Below, one piece after another: positions 1-8,800 of a stretch of DNA of 26,829 bases. The stretch is from a virus. Made by a program: the position numbers and the translations under genes. Location of the stretch: IMG/VR virus record IMGVR_UViG_3300017967_000166, positions 1 to 26,829 of that record; one strand, written 5' to 3'. The first letter of the stretch is position 1. Each line of letters begins with the position of its first letter. Below the pieces are notes generated by a model. That model made no database searches and was not told the origin of the DNA. It saw only the letters and a program-made list of their open reading frames with translations.

Positions 1-28
1 AATAAGAAATAATCCAATCTTTTGCCAT
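1..28 (-). CDS. Start of a gene cut by the left window edge
   Basis: An ATG at 28 opens a minus-strand frame that stays open to the window edge and reads MAKDWIISY. It begins only 4 bases beyond the stop of the upstream membrane protein gene, which fits the tight spacing of this operon. A purine-rich GAAGAAG stretch lies just upstream and could serve as a weak ribosome binding site. Only nine codons are visible, so neither function nor reality can be settled. By position it could be a lysis gene or a further late gene, but that is a guess. Confidence 0.35.
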
Positions 29-32
29 ACAT

Positions 33-272
33 TCACTTCTTCATCCCTTCAATCAAACGGTCAATCTTGTGATCTAATTGTTCCATTCGATCTATTATGC
101 GGTTGATGTCGTGATGTACTTCCGCTTTAGTTACATATTCCTTTGCTATTTCTTCTCTGGTTCTATTCAACAAGATAGATAGACGCTGTGTTTCTTTCCA
201 CATGTTGCTGCCCCACCAACCTATCAAAGCAAGTGTTACAGTAAGTAGAATATTCCAGAGCATCATATCCAT
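33..272 (-). CDS. Small membrane protein with coiled-coil tail (holin- or spanin-like, uncertain)
   Basis: A 79-residue protein. Residues about 4-21 form one hydrophobic segment ending in a Trp/Gly-rich turn (LIGWWGSNMW), followed by a highly charged, heptad-like helix from about residue 26 to the end. This is a one-pass membrane anchor with a coiled-coil domain outside the membrane. The shape and its place at the end of the structural operon, after the adhesins, resemble small phage lysis or membrane-associated proteins. No diagnostic holin motif is visible and the single membrane segment is short. Its ATG overlaps the stop of the upstream MAHYAK-family gene as TAATG, so translation is probably coupled. 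Calling it a holin is inference; a membrane-anchored coiled-coil protein is what the sequence shows. Confidence 0.65.
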   Translation of the reverse strand: MDMMLWNILLTVTLALIGWWGSNMWKETQRLSILLNRTREEIAKEYVTKAEVHHDINRIIDRMEQLDHKIDRLIEGMKK

Positions 273-619
273 TATTCAACAACATCCCAAGATTGTGTTT
301 CTTCATTCCAAGTGTATCTTTCGCCATCGTTTGGATGTGCAACAGGGGATTCCCAAAGACAAGTTGTATCATTGAGTGTCCAACTTGGAAAAGGTTGTGG
401 TTCATAAAATGCGTCTTTATCAACATCATAAATGTAACCAACCCCAGCAAAGTTTTTTCTTAATGGAGTTCCACCATCTAAATGAACACCACCTCTAGTG
501 TTATAAGAAGTCTGAATCCATTGCCCTGCTGAGTCATCTACAAAGGTTTCAAAAAACTCTGGTTCAGCAACAATTACTTTAGTTACAATACCATCAACTA
601 CTTTTGCATAATGTGCCAT
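272..619 (-). CDS. MAHYAK-family adhesin-associated protein, copy 2
   Basis: A 115-residue protein beginning MAHYAKVVDG and containing SYNTRGG, a LRKNFAGVGY block and an ExPQPFPSW block. The same blocks, in the same order, occur in the 130-residue protein encoded at 2023-2415, so the two are paralogs. Related proteins are, to my knowledge, common in marine phages next to tail fibre genes, often with no assigned function. Possible roles are a small fibre-tip component or an assembly chaperone, but the sequence does not decide. It has no membrane segment or signal peptide. It lies directly downstream of the Gly-rich adhesin (633-2030), just as its paralog lies downstream of the fibre gene. Its stop overlaps the next ATG as TAATG. 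Confidence 0.8.
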   Translation of the reverse strand: MAHYAKVVDGIVTKVIVAEPEFFETFVDDSAGQWIQTSYNTRGGVHLDGGTPLRKNFAGVGYIYDVDKDAFYEPQPFPSWTLNDTTCLWESPVAHPNDGERYTWNEETQSWDVVE

Positions 620-1915
620 CTACATAATCTCCTTATATTGCCGTTATGTCGTATCTAACGATGACAATACCAGAACCACCTGCACCTGTTAATGCAACGT
701 TGCCAGACCTTTCGTCACCGCCACCACCGCCACTTCCTGTGTTTACAGTTCCATTTGTAGCATTTAATTGTTTTTGTGATTTACCACCATTTCCACCGCC
801 ACCGGCGCCACCCTGTGGGATAGTATTATTTGAGCCTGTATACCAAGCGCCAGCACCACCACCGGCACGAGTTACAGATGAACCTGTAATATTTGATGAA
901 AGACCATCACCGCCATAACTGCTAGAAGTATTTGGCATCTCAATTTGGTCATTTGAACCGTTACCACCGTCTTGACCGGCACCGCCACCACCGCCACCAG
1001 ACCGCCATGAGGTTGCATCACCGTAACCTCCATCATAACCTTGTCCAGCAGTTCCAAACCCTCTACTACCAATTAGTTGATCTCGACCAGTACCACCACC
1101 AGAACCACCATTTGAAGCACCGGCCCCAGATTGAACACCACCTGTTCCACCACCAATAGAAGTAATAGAATCGAAAACAGAATTTCCACCATTTGCCCTT
1201 GCAGCCCCACCAGAACCCACTGTCACCGTTTTGTTTCCAGTTGAAAGACTTAATGCACTTTCAGCAGAGGAGTTTCTTCCAGATGTTTGTCCAGAAACAT
1301 TAGTTCGATACCCACCAGCACCGCCGCCTCCACCACCACCGCCGACAGAATCACCGCCGCCTCCAGCGCCTCCGGCAATAACTAGATATTGAACATCTAA
1401 AGATGCAATAGTATTTGTAAATGTTCCAGATGATGTGAATGTATGAATTCTATAATTACCAGAGGTTGTGATTGTTCCACCAGAAGGTAATGCAAGAGCA
1501 GTTTTATTCAAACTTGCTGTTGTGTTATCTATGTTTGTTACAGTAATCGTTACTACATTTCCAGCAGTTACATTAGAATATACTGCACTAGGAACAGTAA
1601 CAGTTGCGGCAGTGTCAGATGTTGCAGTAACATTGACATCCTCATCAATTGAGTCTGATAATTGTGTAAAGTTTACAGTTAGAGTATCTGTAAGAAAACC
1701 AGTTCCAGTAAGCGTTAAGTCTGAACCAGCCACACCAGCATAAATATTTCCAGTAATAGATGATAATGAAACTTGTTCTGCCGCAATCTTTAACCATTCG
1801 CTTCCATTGTAATATTCCATAACACCCAAATCAGTATTATATCTCTGAGCGCCACTATATGCTGTTACTGGTCTTTGTGCAGTCGTTCCTTCTGGTAATA
1901 CAAACTGTCCTGTAG
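272..1915 (-). repeat. Duplicated adhesin cassette, distal copy
   Basis: This block holds an adhesin C-terminal region plus a MAHYAK-family gene and matches 2023-3655 in gene content, order, orientation and approximate length (both about 1.64 kb). At DNA level short stretches remain close: both copies encode the FTSSGTFTNTI, TALPSGGTI-like and VDDSAG-W-QTSYNTRGG segments with similar codons. Divergence elsewhere, mainly in the Gly-rich tip, says the duplication is not recent. Boundaries are approximate and were set from protein similarity. Confidence 0.7.
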
Positions 1916-2030
1916 AAGTGTTATCTTGGTCTGAAACTGCTGTAGGAGTTACAGAAACATTATCAAGAGCGGCTGATTTAACATCGCTGCTTGCGTCTAG
2001 TAAGTCTGATATATCTCTTGCTTTAGTCAT
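633..2030 (-). CDS. Gly-rich tail adhesin, paralog of the fibre C-terminus
   Basis: A 465-residue virion-type protein. Residues 1-40 form a short polar leader (MTKARDISDLLDASSDV...) that may attach it to the tail. Residues about 43-84 form a small module with LPEGTTAQRP and YNGSEWLKI. Residues about 86-180 form a beta-rich, IPT/TIG-like domain (YAGVAGSDLTLTGTGFLT). From about 190 to the end the protein is a Gly/Ser-rich domain with runs of Gly, closing with GSGIVIVRY. The whole segment after residue 43 is homologous to the C-terminal part of the fibre at 2425-5850. Gly-rich domains of this kind are found at phage adhesin tips. Its ATG overlaps the end of the upstream gene by eight bases. Host receptor binding is inferred from family and position. 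Confidence 0.82.
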   Translation of the reverse strand: MTKARDISDLLDASSDVKSAALDNVSVTPTAVSDQDNTSTGQFVLPEGTTAQRPVTAYSGAQRYNTDLGVMEYYNGSEWLKIAAEQVSLSSITGNIYAGVAGSDLTLTGTGFLTDTLTVNFTQLSDSIDEDVNVTATSDTAATVTVPSAVYSNVTAGNVVTITVTNIDNTTASLNKTALALPSGGTITTSGNYRIHTFTSSGTFTNTIASLDVQYLVIAGGAGGGGDSVGGGGGGGGAGGYRTNVSGQTSGRNSSAESALSLSTGNKTVTVGSGGAARANGGNSVFDSITSIGGGTGGVQSGAGASNGGSGGGTGRDQLIGSRGFGTAGQGYDGGYGDATSWRSGGGGGGAGQDGGNGSNDQIEMPNTSSSYGGDGLSSNITGSSVTRAGGGAGAWYTGSNNTIPQGGAGGGGNGGKSQKQLNATNGTVNTGSGGGGGDERSGNVALTGAGGSGIVIVRYDITAI

Positions 2031-2415
2031 TCGTTACCTCCAACCATCCTGTTGTGTTGTCTGCTTGGTAAGCATCTTCATCCCATTCATACACTAGACC
2101 ATCAGTAGGATAAGTTAATGGTGCTTCCCAAAGATATGTTGTTTCATTTTTAGTCCAACTGTTAAATGGTTGTGGGGCATAAAAGCCTACGCCATCGTAA
2201 TGAAAACCTATACCTGCAAAATTTTTTCTTAATGCTTTTGTTTGGTCAGCACTTTCTGTATTTGAGTTAGGTTCATAATGTTTGCCACCACGCGTATTAT
2301 AAGAAGTTTGAACCCATTCACCTGCAGAATCATCTACAAATGTGTCAAAAAAATCGGCTTCAGCAACAATTACTTTTGTTACTTTTCCATCTACTATTTT
2401 TGCATAATGAGCCAT
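2023..2415 (-). CDS. MAHYAK-family adhesin-associated protein, copy 1
   Basis: A 130-residue paralog of the protein at 272-619. Shared blocks are MAHYAK-VDG, the VIVAE segment, DTFVDDSAGEW, SYNTRGG, LRKNFAGIG, PQPFNSW and the WEAPLTYPTDG region. It carries an insertion of about 12 residues after the SYNTRGGKH block (around PNSNTESADQT) and a longer C-terminus. It sits immediately downstream of the fibre gene and overlaps the start of the Gly-rich adhesin. Function is unknown; a role tied to the adhesin encoded just upstream (assembly or tip component) is inferred from the fact that the pair was duplicated together. Confidence 0.8.
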   Translation of the reverse strand: MAHYAKIVDGKVTKVIVAEADFFDTFVDDSAGEWVQTSYNTRGGKHYEPNSNTESADQTKALRKNFAGIGFHYDGVGFYAPQPFNSWTKNETTYLWEAPLTYPTDGLVYEWDEDAYQADNTTGWLEVTND

Positions 2416-3655
2416 AATTTTATCCTATAATTGATACCTTACTATTACAACACCAGAGCCGCCAGCACCTTCTGTAAATGAAGATGTAACTTCACCAGCA
2501 CCGCCTCCACCACCAGTATTGCCTTGTCCAGCCACTCCACTAGCGCCATCTTCGGCAGCGTATGACCTGCCACCTCCACCTTGACCGCCACCATTAATAC
2601 CAGTAGTTTGATATCCTCCTGCTCCACCACCAGCATAATAACCGCTATCACCAGTAGATGTTGCTGTAGCCCAAGTAGAATAGTTTAAGCCATCTCCTCC
2701 ATAACCATTTCCATCTGTGTTACCAGCTTCGCCAGCACCTCCGCCGCCGCCGCCATAGTCATTGGATTCACTACCATTACCACCAGCATTACCTTGTCCA
2801 GAAGTTCCAGAAGCACCAGTACCGTCACTTTCTTGTCCACCTCCACCACTGCCACCACTAGTAGGGGAATTACTATTACCGCCGCCACCGCCACCGCCAA
2901 TTGCGGTTAATCCAAAAGCAGAACTATTGTTTCCAGAGTTTCCAACTCTATCAACTTGGGTACCTGATGTTCCTTGATTTGCACCACCAGCACCAACAAC
3001 AATAGAATATCCTGTTACTGAAAGTGTTGATGTTGTACCTTGTAATAATCCACCAGCACCTCCGCCACCACCAGGCCCTCCAATGGCGCAACCACCAGCA
3101 CCGCCACCAGCAACTATTAGATATTCTACTTGTTGACTGATTGTATTAGTAAATGTTCCAGATGAAGTAAATGCGTGATACCTATAACCGCCAGATTCCG
3201 ATATTGTTCCTCCAGAAGGTAAAGCTATGGCTGTTGTAGTTTGATTTCCTGAAGTTGCACCATCACTATTTGTAACTTTAATTGTAACTACATTACCACC
3301 TGTTACATTGTTATAAACAGCGGCAGAAACCGTAACTGTAGCACTAGTATCACTAGTAGGAGTTACAGTAACATCTTCATCAATTCCATCTGATGATTGT
3401 AAAAAGTTGACGACAAGATTTGCAGTTAAAAAGTTTGTACCAGTTAAAGTTAATGTAGATGTTGCACCAGCATATATTGTTCCAGTAACATTTGTTAATG
3501 TAGGAATAGCAGATGAAATTTTTAACCAATTTGAACCATTAGAAAAGTAAATTGTATCATCATCAGCGTTGTATCTTATATGACCTTCTTTTGTAGATGC
3601 AGTTGGTGCTTGTGCAGCAGTACCTACTGGTAAGCCAAATGATTCAGTGTTACCT
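2023..3655 (-). repeat. Duplicated adhesin cassette, proximal copy
   Basis: The counterpart of 272-1915. It comprises the last 410 or so codons of the fibre gene (from the FGLPVGTAAQAP module through the IPT-like and Gly-rich domains) plus the MAHYAK-family gene. In this copy the adhesin domain is fused to the fibre shaft; in the other copy it is a free-standing protein with its own 40-residue leader. Boundaries are approximate. Confidence 0.7.
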
Positions 3656-5850
3656 GTTAGGTCAATAGTGTTTCCATTACCATCAAGATCGCCGCCTAAC
3701 TGTGGAGTCGTATCCCCTACTACATCTGAAATAATTGTAGTTGGTTCTAGGTCACCACTTGTGCTGTTGTAGGCCAATACTTGACCGTTAGTAATACCTG
3801 CAAGGCTTACATCATTAGCATCCCCTACGCTAAAGTTAGCCAATGCAAATGTGCCGTATGCAATAATGTCTACGGTATCTGTACCTGATGCACCAATCGC
3901 ACTAGCAAATACAATGCTTGTACCTGAAGTTGCTGTGATGTCAGTGCCATTAACCATCTTGACACCGTTTAAGTACACATCAACATAACCTGCGTCATAG
4001 GCTAATGTGCTGCCAGAATCGTCTGTACCTGTAATTGTGGTGGTACTTGAGGATACTGTGAAAATAAATCTGTCTGCTGTACCGTTTACGCTAGACCCTG
4101 TAGACACCCACCCGCCAGATGAGTAAACCTTCATCGTGTCTGTGGATGTATCAAAATACAAATCACCCACCTGAAGGGCTGATGAATCTGCTCTTGTTGT
4201 AGGTGGTGTTGCTGATGCTCCAATGTACACATCTGCAAAATTTGTAATATCAGTAACGTTATTTGCTGCAGTTGTTACATCTGCTGATATACCCGCAACT
4301 GTAGTTACGTTTGATGAAATCCCCGCAACTGTATTGATGTTTGCTGCATTAGAATTTACAGCGTTAATATTTGTTTCGTTGCCTGCTACTGAATTTACAT
4401 TTGCAATGTTAGTAGCAACCGTACCGATATTGTCTGAACCTGCTAAGTCTGTAGCAACAGTACCAATATCTGTAGCATCACCTGCTACTGCAGTAACATC
4501 AGATGAAATACCTGCTACGGTATTAACATTTGAAATATTTGTGCCAACGTTATTTACATTAGTAATGTTGGTAGCAACTGTGCCAATAGTATCTGTGCCA
4601 GTAAGGTTAGTAGCGATTGTTCCAATATTAGATGTATCACCTGCAACCGTAGTTACATTGCTGCTTATTCCTGCAACTGTTGTTGTGTCACCAGAAATAC
4701 CTGCCACCGTAGTAACATCGCTTGATATGCCTGCTACTGTGGTTACATCACTAGAAATACCTGCAACGGTATTGATGTTAGTTTGTGCTGATACAGTTGG
4801 GGTCAATTGATACCACGTTGTAGTACCAAGATCATAGACCATCATGTAATTGCTAGTAGTATTAAAGAACAATGCACCGTCTTGTAGTGCATCACCGTCA
4901 TTGTCTACTGTAGGTGCAGTTGCTTTTGCGCCTAGGTAAGCATCATCAAAGTTGTCGTATATTGCTGCTGCTGCCGCTTCACTTGCTGCCGCATTACTTT
5001 CGCTTGTAGCCGCTGCTGACTCACTAGCCGCTGCCGCTGATTCGGATGCTGCCGCTGCTGATTCTGAAGCCGCTGCTGCAGTTTCGCTTGCTGCTGCTGC
5101 TGTAGCACTGGCAGCCGATGCTGTTGCACTAGATGCTGATGCTGTGGCTGATGATGCTGCTGCGCTTGCACTTGATGTTGCTGATGCAGCGTCTACCAAT
5201 AAATCCCATTTAGCACTGTCTGTGTTGCTAGTAAGTGGCTGTGCGCCTGAAGAAGTATGTGCAGTATTACAAATAAAAATATTGTTTGTAGAAGTATCTT
5301 TGACAATATCACGGGCATAATAAGCCGTTGAGCCTGACCAATCACCTTTATAAGTACCTAATTCTTGAGTAACAGCAATCTCACCGCTACCGTCAAAGGC
5401 TAGAATTTTGTTAGCACGCGTTGCTGCATCCACTGTAAATTCAGTAGATGTCATTGAGTTAGTACGCGATAGTTTGATTGATCGGTCTACTTCTTCCTGC
5501 AATTCTTGTGCAATCAAGATAGATCGGTCAAATGCACCTTCTACGGTTTCTGCTGTGAATGGGTCATTTTCTACTAGGTCAACAGTTTGCGTCTGTGTAG
5601 TTTCACGCCTTAATACTACTGTTTCCGTAGATGATGGGGCTGTTCCAAAGGTTACGTTACCGCCACTTGCTGTACCTGCACCTGATACGGTGTAGTCAGT
5701 TGTCAAAGTTTTGACAGTTTCAGTACCGTTGGCAGCACGAATAATGACTTGAATATCGGCATCCGCTAGGATTTTAAAAGTGTAAGCAAAGACAGTCTGG
5801 CTTCCATCGCCAGAATAACTGTTTTTGATCGTTGTAGTCGATATAGTCAT
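2425..5850 (-). CDS. Tail fibre protein with T7-type N-terminus and Gly-rich tip
   Basis: An 1141-residue fibre, about twice the length of T7 gp17. Residues about 1-150 match the T7-type tail-attachment domain (starts MTISTTTIKNSYSGDGSQ; RRETTQTQTVDL; FDRSILIAQELQEEVDRSI). Residues about 220-297 are an Ala/Ser-rich repeat likely to form a trimeric coiled coil. A DAYLGAKATAP module at about 300-340 recurs as DVYIGASATPP at about 540-583, bracketing a shaft of VTTVAGISSD/NIGTVATNI repeats. Residues about 584-667 form a beta domain (YVDVYLNGVKM). Residues about 735-1141 are the IPT-like and Gly-rich tip, ending GSGVVIVRYQL and homologous to the protein at 633-2030. It should attach to the tail by its N-terminus and bind the host through the tip. 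The trimeric state is inferred from the fibre family. Confidence 0.88.
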   Translation of the reverse strand: MTISTTTIKNSYSGDGSQTVFAYTFKILADADIQVIIRAANGTETVKTLTTDYTVSGAGTASGGNVTFGTAPSSTETVVLRRETTQTQTVDLVENDPFTAETVEGAFDRSILIAQELQEEVDRSIKLSRTNSMTSTEFTVDAATRANKILAFDGSGEIAVTQELGTYKGDWSGSTAYYARDIVKDTSTNNIFICNTAHTSSGAQPLTSNTDSAKWDLLVDAASATSSASAAASSATASASSATASAASATAAAASETAAAASESAAAASESAAAASESAAATSESNAAASEAAAAAIYDNFDDAYLGAKATAPTVDNDGDALQDGALFFNTTSNYMMVYDLGTTTWYQLTPTVSAQTNINTVAGISSDVTTVAGISSDVTTVAGISGDTTTVAGISSNVTTVAGDTSNIGTIATNLTGTDTIGTVATNITNVNNVGTNISNVNTVAGISSDVTAVAGDATDIGTVATDLAGSDNIGTVATNIANVNSVAGNETNINAVNSNAANINTVAGISSNVTTVAGISADVTTAANNVTDITNFADVYIGASATPPTTRADSSALQVGDLYFDTSTDTMKVYSSGGWVSTGSSVNGTADRFIFTVSSSTTTITGTDDSGSTLAYDAGYVDVYLNGVKMVNGTDITATSGTSIVFASAIGASGTDTVDIIAYGTFALANFSVGDANDVSLAGITNGQVLAYNSTSGDLEPTTIISDVVGDTTPQLGGDLDGNGNTIDLTGNTESFGLPVGTAAQAPTASTKEGHIRYNADDDTIYFSNGSNWLKISSAIPTLTNVTGTIYAGATSTLTLTGTNFLTANLVVNFLQSSDGIDEDVTVTPTSDTSATVTVSAAVYNNVTGGNVVTIKVTNSDGATSGNQTTTAIALPSGGTISESGGYRYHAFTSSGTFTNTISQQVEYLIVAGGGAGGCAIGGPGGGGGAGGLLQGTTSTLSVTGYSIVVGAGGANQGTSGTQVDRVGNSGNNSSAFGLTAIGGGGGGGNSNSPTSGGSGGGGQESDGTGASGTSGQGNAGGNGSESNDYGGGGGGAGEAGNTDGNGYGGDGLNYSTWATATSTGDSGYYAGGGAGGYQTTGINGGGQGGGGRSYAAEDGASGVAGQGNTGGGGGAGEVTSSFTEGAGGSGVVIVRYQL
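4223..4790 (-). repeat. Fibre shaft coding repeat (TVAG/NIGTVATN units)
   Basis: Imperfect tandem units encoding TTVAGISSDV and GTVATNI-type repeats recur throughout this part of the fibre gene. Near-identical short runs occur several times, for example four consecutive VAGIS units near 4660-4790. The regular spacing of V, I and N residues suggests an elongated shaft. Identical neighbouring units would allow length change by recombination. Confidence 0.75.
4960..5190 (-). repeat. Ala/Ser-rich trinucleotide-like repeat in fibre gene
   Basis: Imperfect GCT/GCC/GCA and TCA/AGT codon repeats encode ASAASSATASASSAT-like and ASESAAA-like units at fibre residues about 220-297. The protein repeat has heptad-like Ala spacing found in phage fibre coiled coils. 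The DNA is low complexity but the codons are varied, so long perfect slippage tracts are absent. Confidence 0.8.
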
Positions 5851-5871
5851 TTTTTACCTCCTATCATACCA

Positions 5872-8800
5872 CTATTCCCCGCTAAACAACAGTGGAAAAT
5901 CTTTAGGGTTTTCTTGAACAAAGTTTTGTATGTTTTTAATAATCAACGCTTGTTTCTTCCTATCTGTTTCGCTCAATAGCAGTTGTAGTAAATCCGTTCC
6001 ACCTGATACTTTACCAATTTGCTTACGCAATAAAGTATTATTTTTAATATAATTTTTTCTTTTTGCAATCACTGTGATTTCTTCTGTTGTTAATTTTTCA
6101 TCACTAGCGTCTAAAATCTTTTTTATTGCACCTCTAAAGATCAGGTTTTCTCTGCTCTTTTCCCTGTCCAAAAGTTTCAGGTCTTTGTATATATCCATTT
6201 TAACAGGATGTTCGCCAACCTTTAGAAAAACATTTGCCATTTCACCTGCTAGTGGGATACGCAATATTTCTTCTAATTCACTAACAATCTCTGTTGGGTC
6301 ATCAGAACGCAGTCTGTAGATACTGCCACCACCATAAGTATTCCACATGTACTTTAACGCTTCTTTGGTGGTTTCTGAATTCTGTGCATTCCATACATCT
6401 TCATTTAAAGCGTACTCACCCCTGAAATTATCAAGCGGATTGCCACCAGTAGCAAAGGTTATTGTATCTTTTAGGAATGGGAAGATTGGGTTCATACTAG
6501 GCAATACATCACTTTCCAGTGCTTTCAAGAAGTTTGATGGGCCTATTTCACCTTCACCAAAGGTAGCGTCCATAAAAAGACCAATAAAGCCATTCATCAC
6601 ACGGGCTGATTCGTCCTGTGGAATACGCCAGTAAACTGGTCTGCCTTCTTTGGTGTAAGCAATCGGAATGACGATGTAGTTTTGCTCATCGTATTCTGAT
6701 ACGCCTTTGTAGAACCAGTACAGTCCACTACCAAATACACCATATTTCATCATCTTCTGAAGCACCTTAGGTGCTACGTTGTAGGCTACAAATTTACCTG
6801 TGACTGACAATGGGTCTTCACGCAGTCTTACATAGTCTGCCCTGATACCTTCTTTCATAGCATTTGAGAATATCAGCATATTATTAGTTAGTTGATGATA
6901 CCGTGCAGTACGCAGGAACGCAGGTGACCCTACATCTGCTTGTATTTTTAGCATCATTTCCTGTGTAGACATGCTAATTTCACCGCGTGCAATCATATCT
7001 CTTAGATATGCAGCACCCGCTACTTTAGGCGCACGTTCCAAGAATTTAGCAAAGTCACTAATGTGTTGGAAAAAACGGCCCATTGTTCTGTCATACAAAG
7101 ACTCATACTCTTTTGGAGTAAGACGCTGCATCATTTTTTCAGTGACATACTGGTCTGGCGTAATGGTCTTGTTGTCTAACAGTTTTTGAATGTGTGCTTC
7201 CCCTGCTTTGCCTCGATAGCCTTCTACCTGTGCAATTAGGAAACCTTGTTCTTCCATCCAACGTGTTAACTCTGTACCTTTCCTATCGCCAAAAATAGAC
7301 TTCCATGTAGGCTTTAGGTTCATAAAGAAATATTTGACGTATGAGTTTTTAAACCCGCCTGCTATGTCGAAATAACGTGCTTTAGGCAAGTTTCTAACTG
7401 CACGCCCAATATCTCTAAATGTGTTCTTTTGCCAGAATTTAGGGTTGTATTCTGTATAGATGGTTCTGAAGAAATTGTTAGACGATTGAACGTACTTCAT
7501 CCACTGCATTGCTACATGCGGATTACGCTCAAATGCTACGGCTGCAAACTTATTGATGTGATAGTAAACGTATTTACCGTTACGCATGTACGCAACAGTC
7601 TTCATACCTACTGGTGCAGGTTCTACTCTACCTTTGTCAACATACTTGGCTTTTTGAACAACCTTATCTTTCCATTGACCTCCAACTTCTTTAGCCATTT
7701 TTTCTGCATCAAATGACTCAATCCAATCTTTGTTTTTGCCCATCCATTGAATAGCATCGTGAATCATACGGTTACGCTTTAACTCACCCATAATGAGCAA
7801 GTCTTTTTGTAGCGTAGCAAGTAATGGGTCAACAATATCTGACAACGTTCCTTCAGCCTTTTTACTGAATGATGCAGATGAAATGTTTTGACCGCCTGAT
7901 CTATTCAATCTATCAAGAGCGTACTTCAACACATTGAACGTAATGTATTCTTCGTTGTTCAGAATTTTGTTAAGTGTTTCTTTGTCAAACGCACCACTTT
8001 CCTTAATCAATGGATGTAAGTAACGTTTACGAATTTCATAAAATTTAGTGGCTGCTTGGTCTAGTAGTGGGTGTTCTTTAGCAAACCATTGATAAGCCTC
8101 TAGTGGAGTACGCTCCCCTACAAACTCATTCATTATGGCTTCACCTTCTTTGCCTATAGCCTTTAATTGTGACCATAGACCCATTGGGTTTGCTTTACCC
8201 ATACGCTGTTGTGATACCGCAAGGTTACGCAACAACAACATAGCAGATAGCATGCTTGAGTTGTAACCCGCTGCTTCTATTGGTCGCACTACTTCAGCAT
8301 CCATTGTTTCTGCATAACGCTGCATACCTGCATGTCGATACCTGTAGTTTTCCATACGGGCATTTAGGTTCAGCGTTTCTTTGTCCATCCAACGGCTTTG
8401 ACCAGTTTTGTTCTTACCCCACATGCCGTTTTGTCCACCAAAACGTCTGTAGAACCAAGCCATTGTGTCTAGTAGATCAATCTCAATTGCATCACGGCTG
8501 TTAGGCTTCCATGCTTCTTCCATGCCTTTGAAGATTTGAGTTTTACTATCTACAAATTTATTAGCGATACGCGTAACCATTGCTGAGTAACGTGCATCTG
8601 AACCTGCGTTAATTTGGTTCTGTAACTTCTCATACTGCGCCTTCACTTCTGGACGCTTGTACATGTGATAGTTAAACAATTGCCAAGACTTTGGTGCGTT
8701 GACCATTGTCCATTGTGGACGCAGCAAAAACGCCATCATAAAGTCAGCCATCAATTCCCTAGGATTATCACGATATGCTGTGTATTTAGGGTCTGCTGCT

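Noticed and set aside
646-918. Plus-strand Pro-rich open frame opposite the Gly-rich adhesin
   Set aside because: GGN codons on the minus strand read as NCC on the plus strand, so Pro/Ala-rich shadow frames are expected. Similar shadows lie at 2762-2977.
4223-4810. Plus-strand open frame of 195 codons inside the fibre gene
   Set aside because: It is the antisense of the TVAG/NIGTVATN repeats; the repeat keeps the opposite strand free of stops. It has no ribosome binding site, and the minus-strand frame is clearly the fibre.
4952-5320. Plus-strand Ala-rich open frame of 122 codons
   Set aside because: Antisense of the Ala/Ser codon repeat in the fibre gene; the composition fully explains it.
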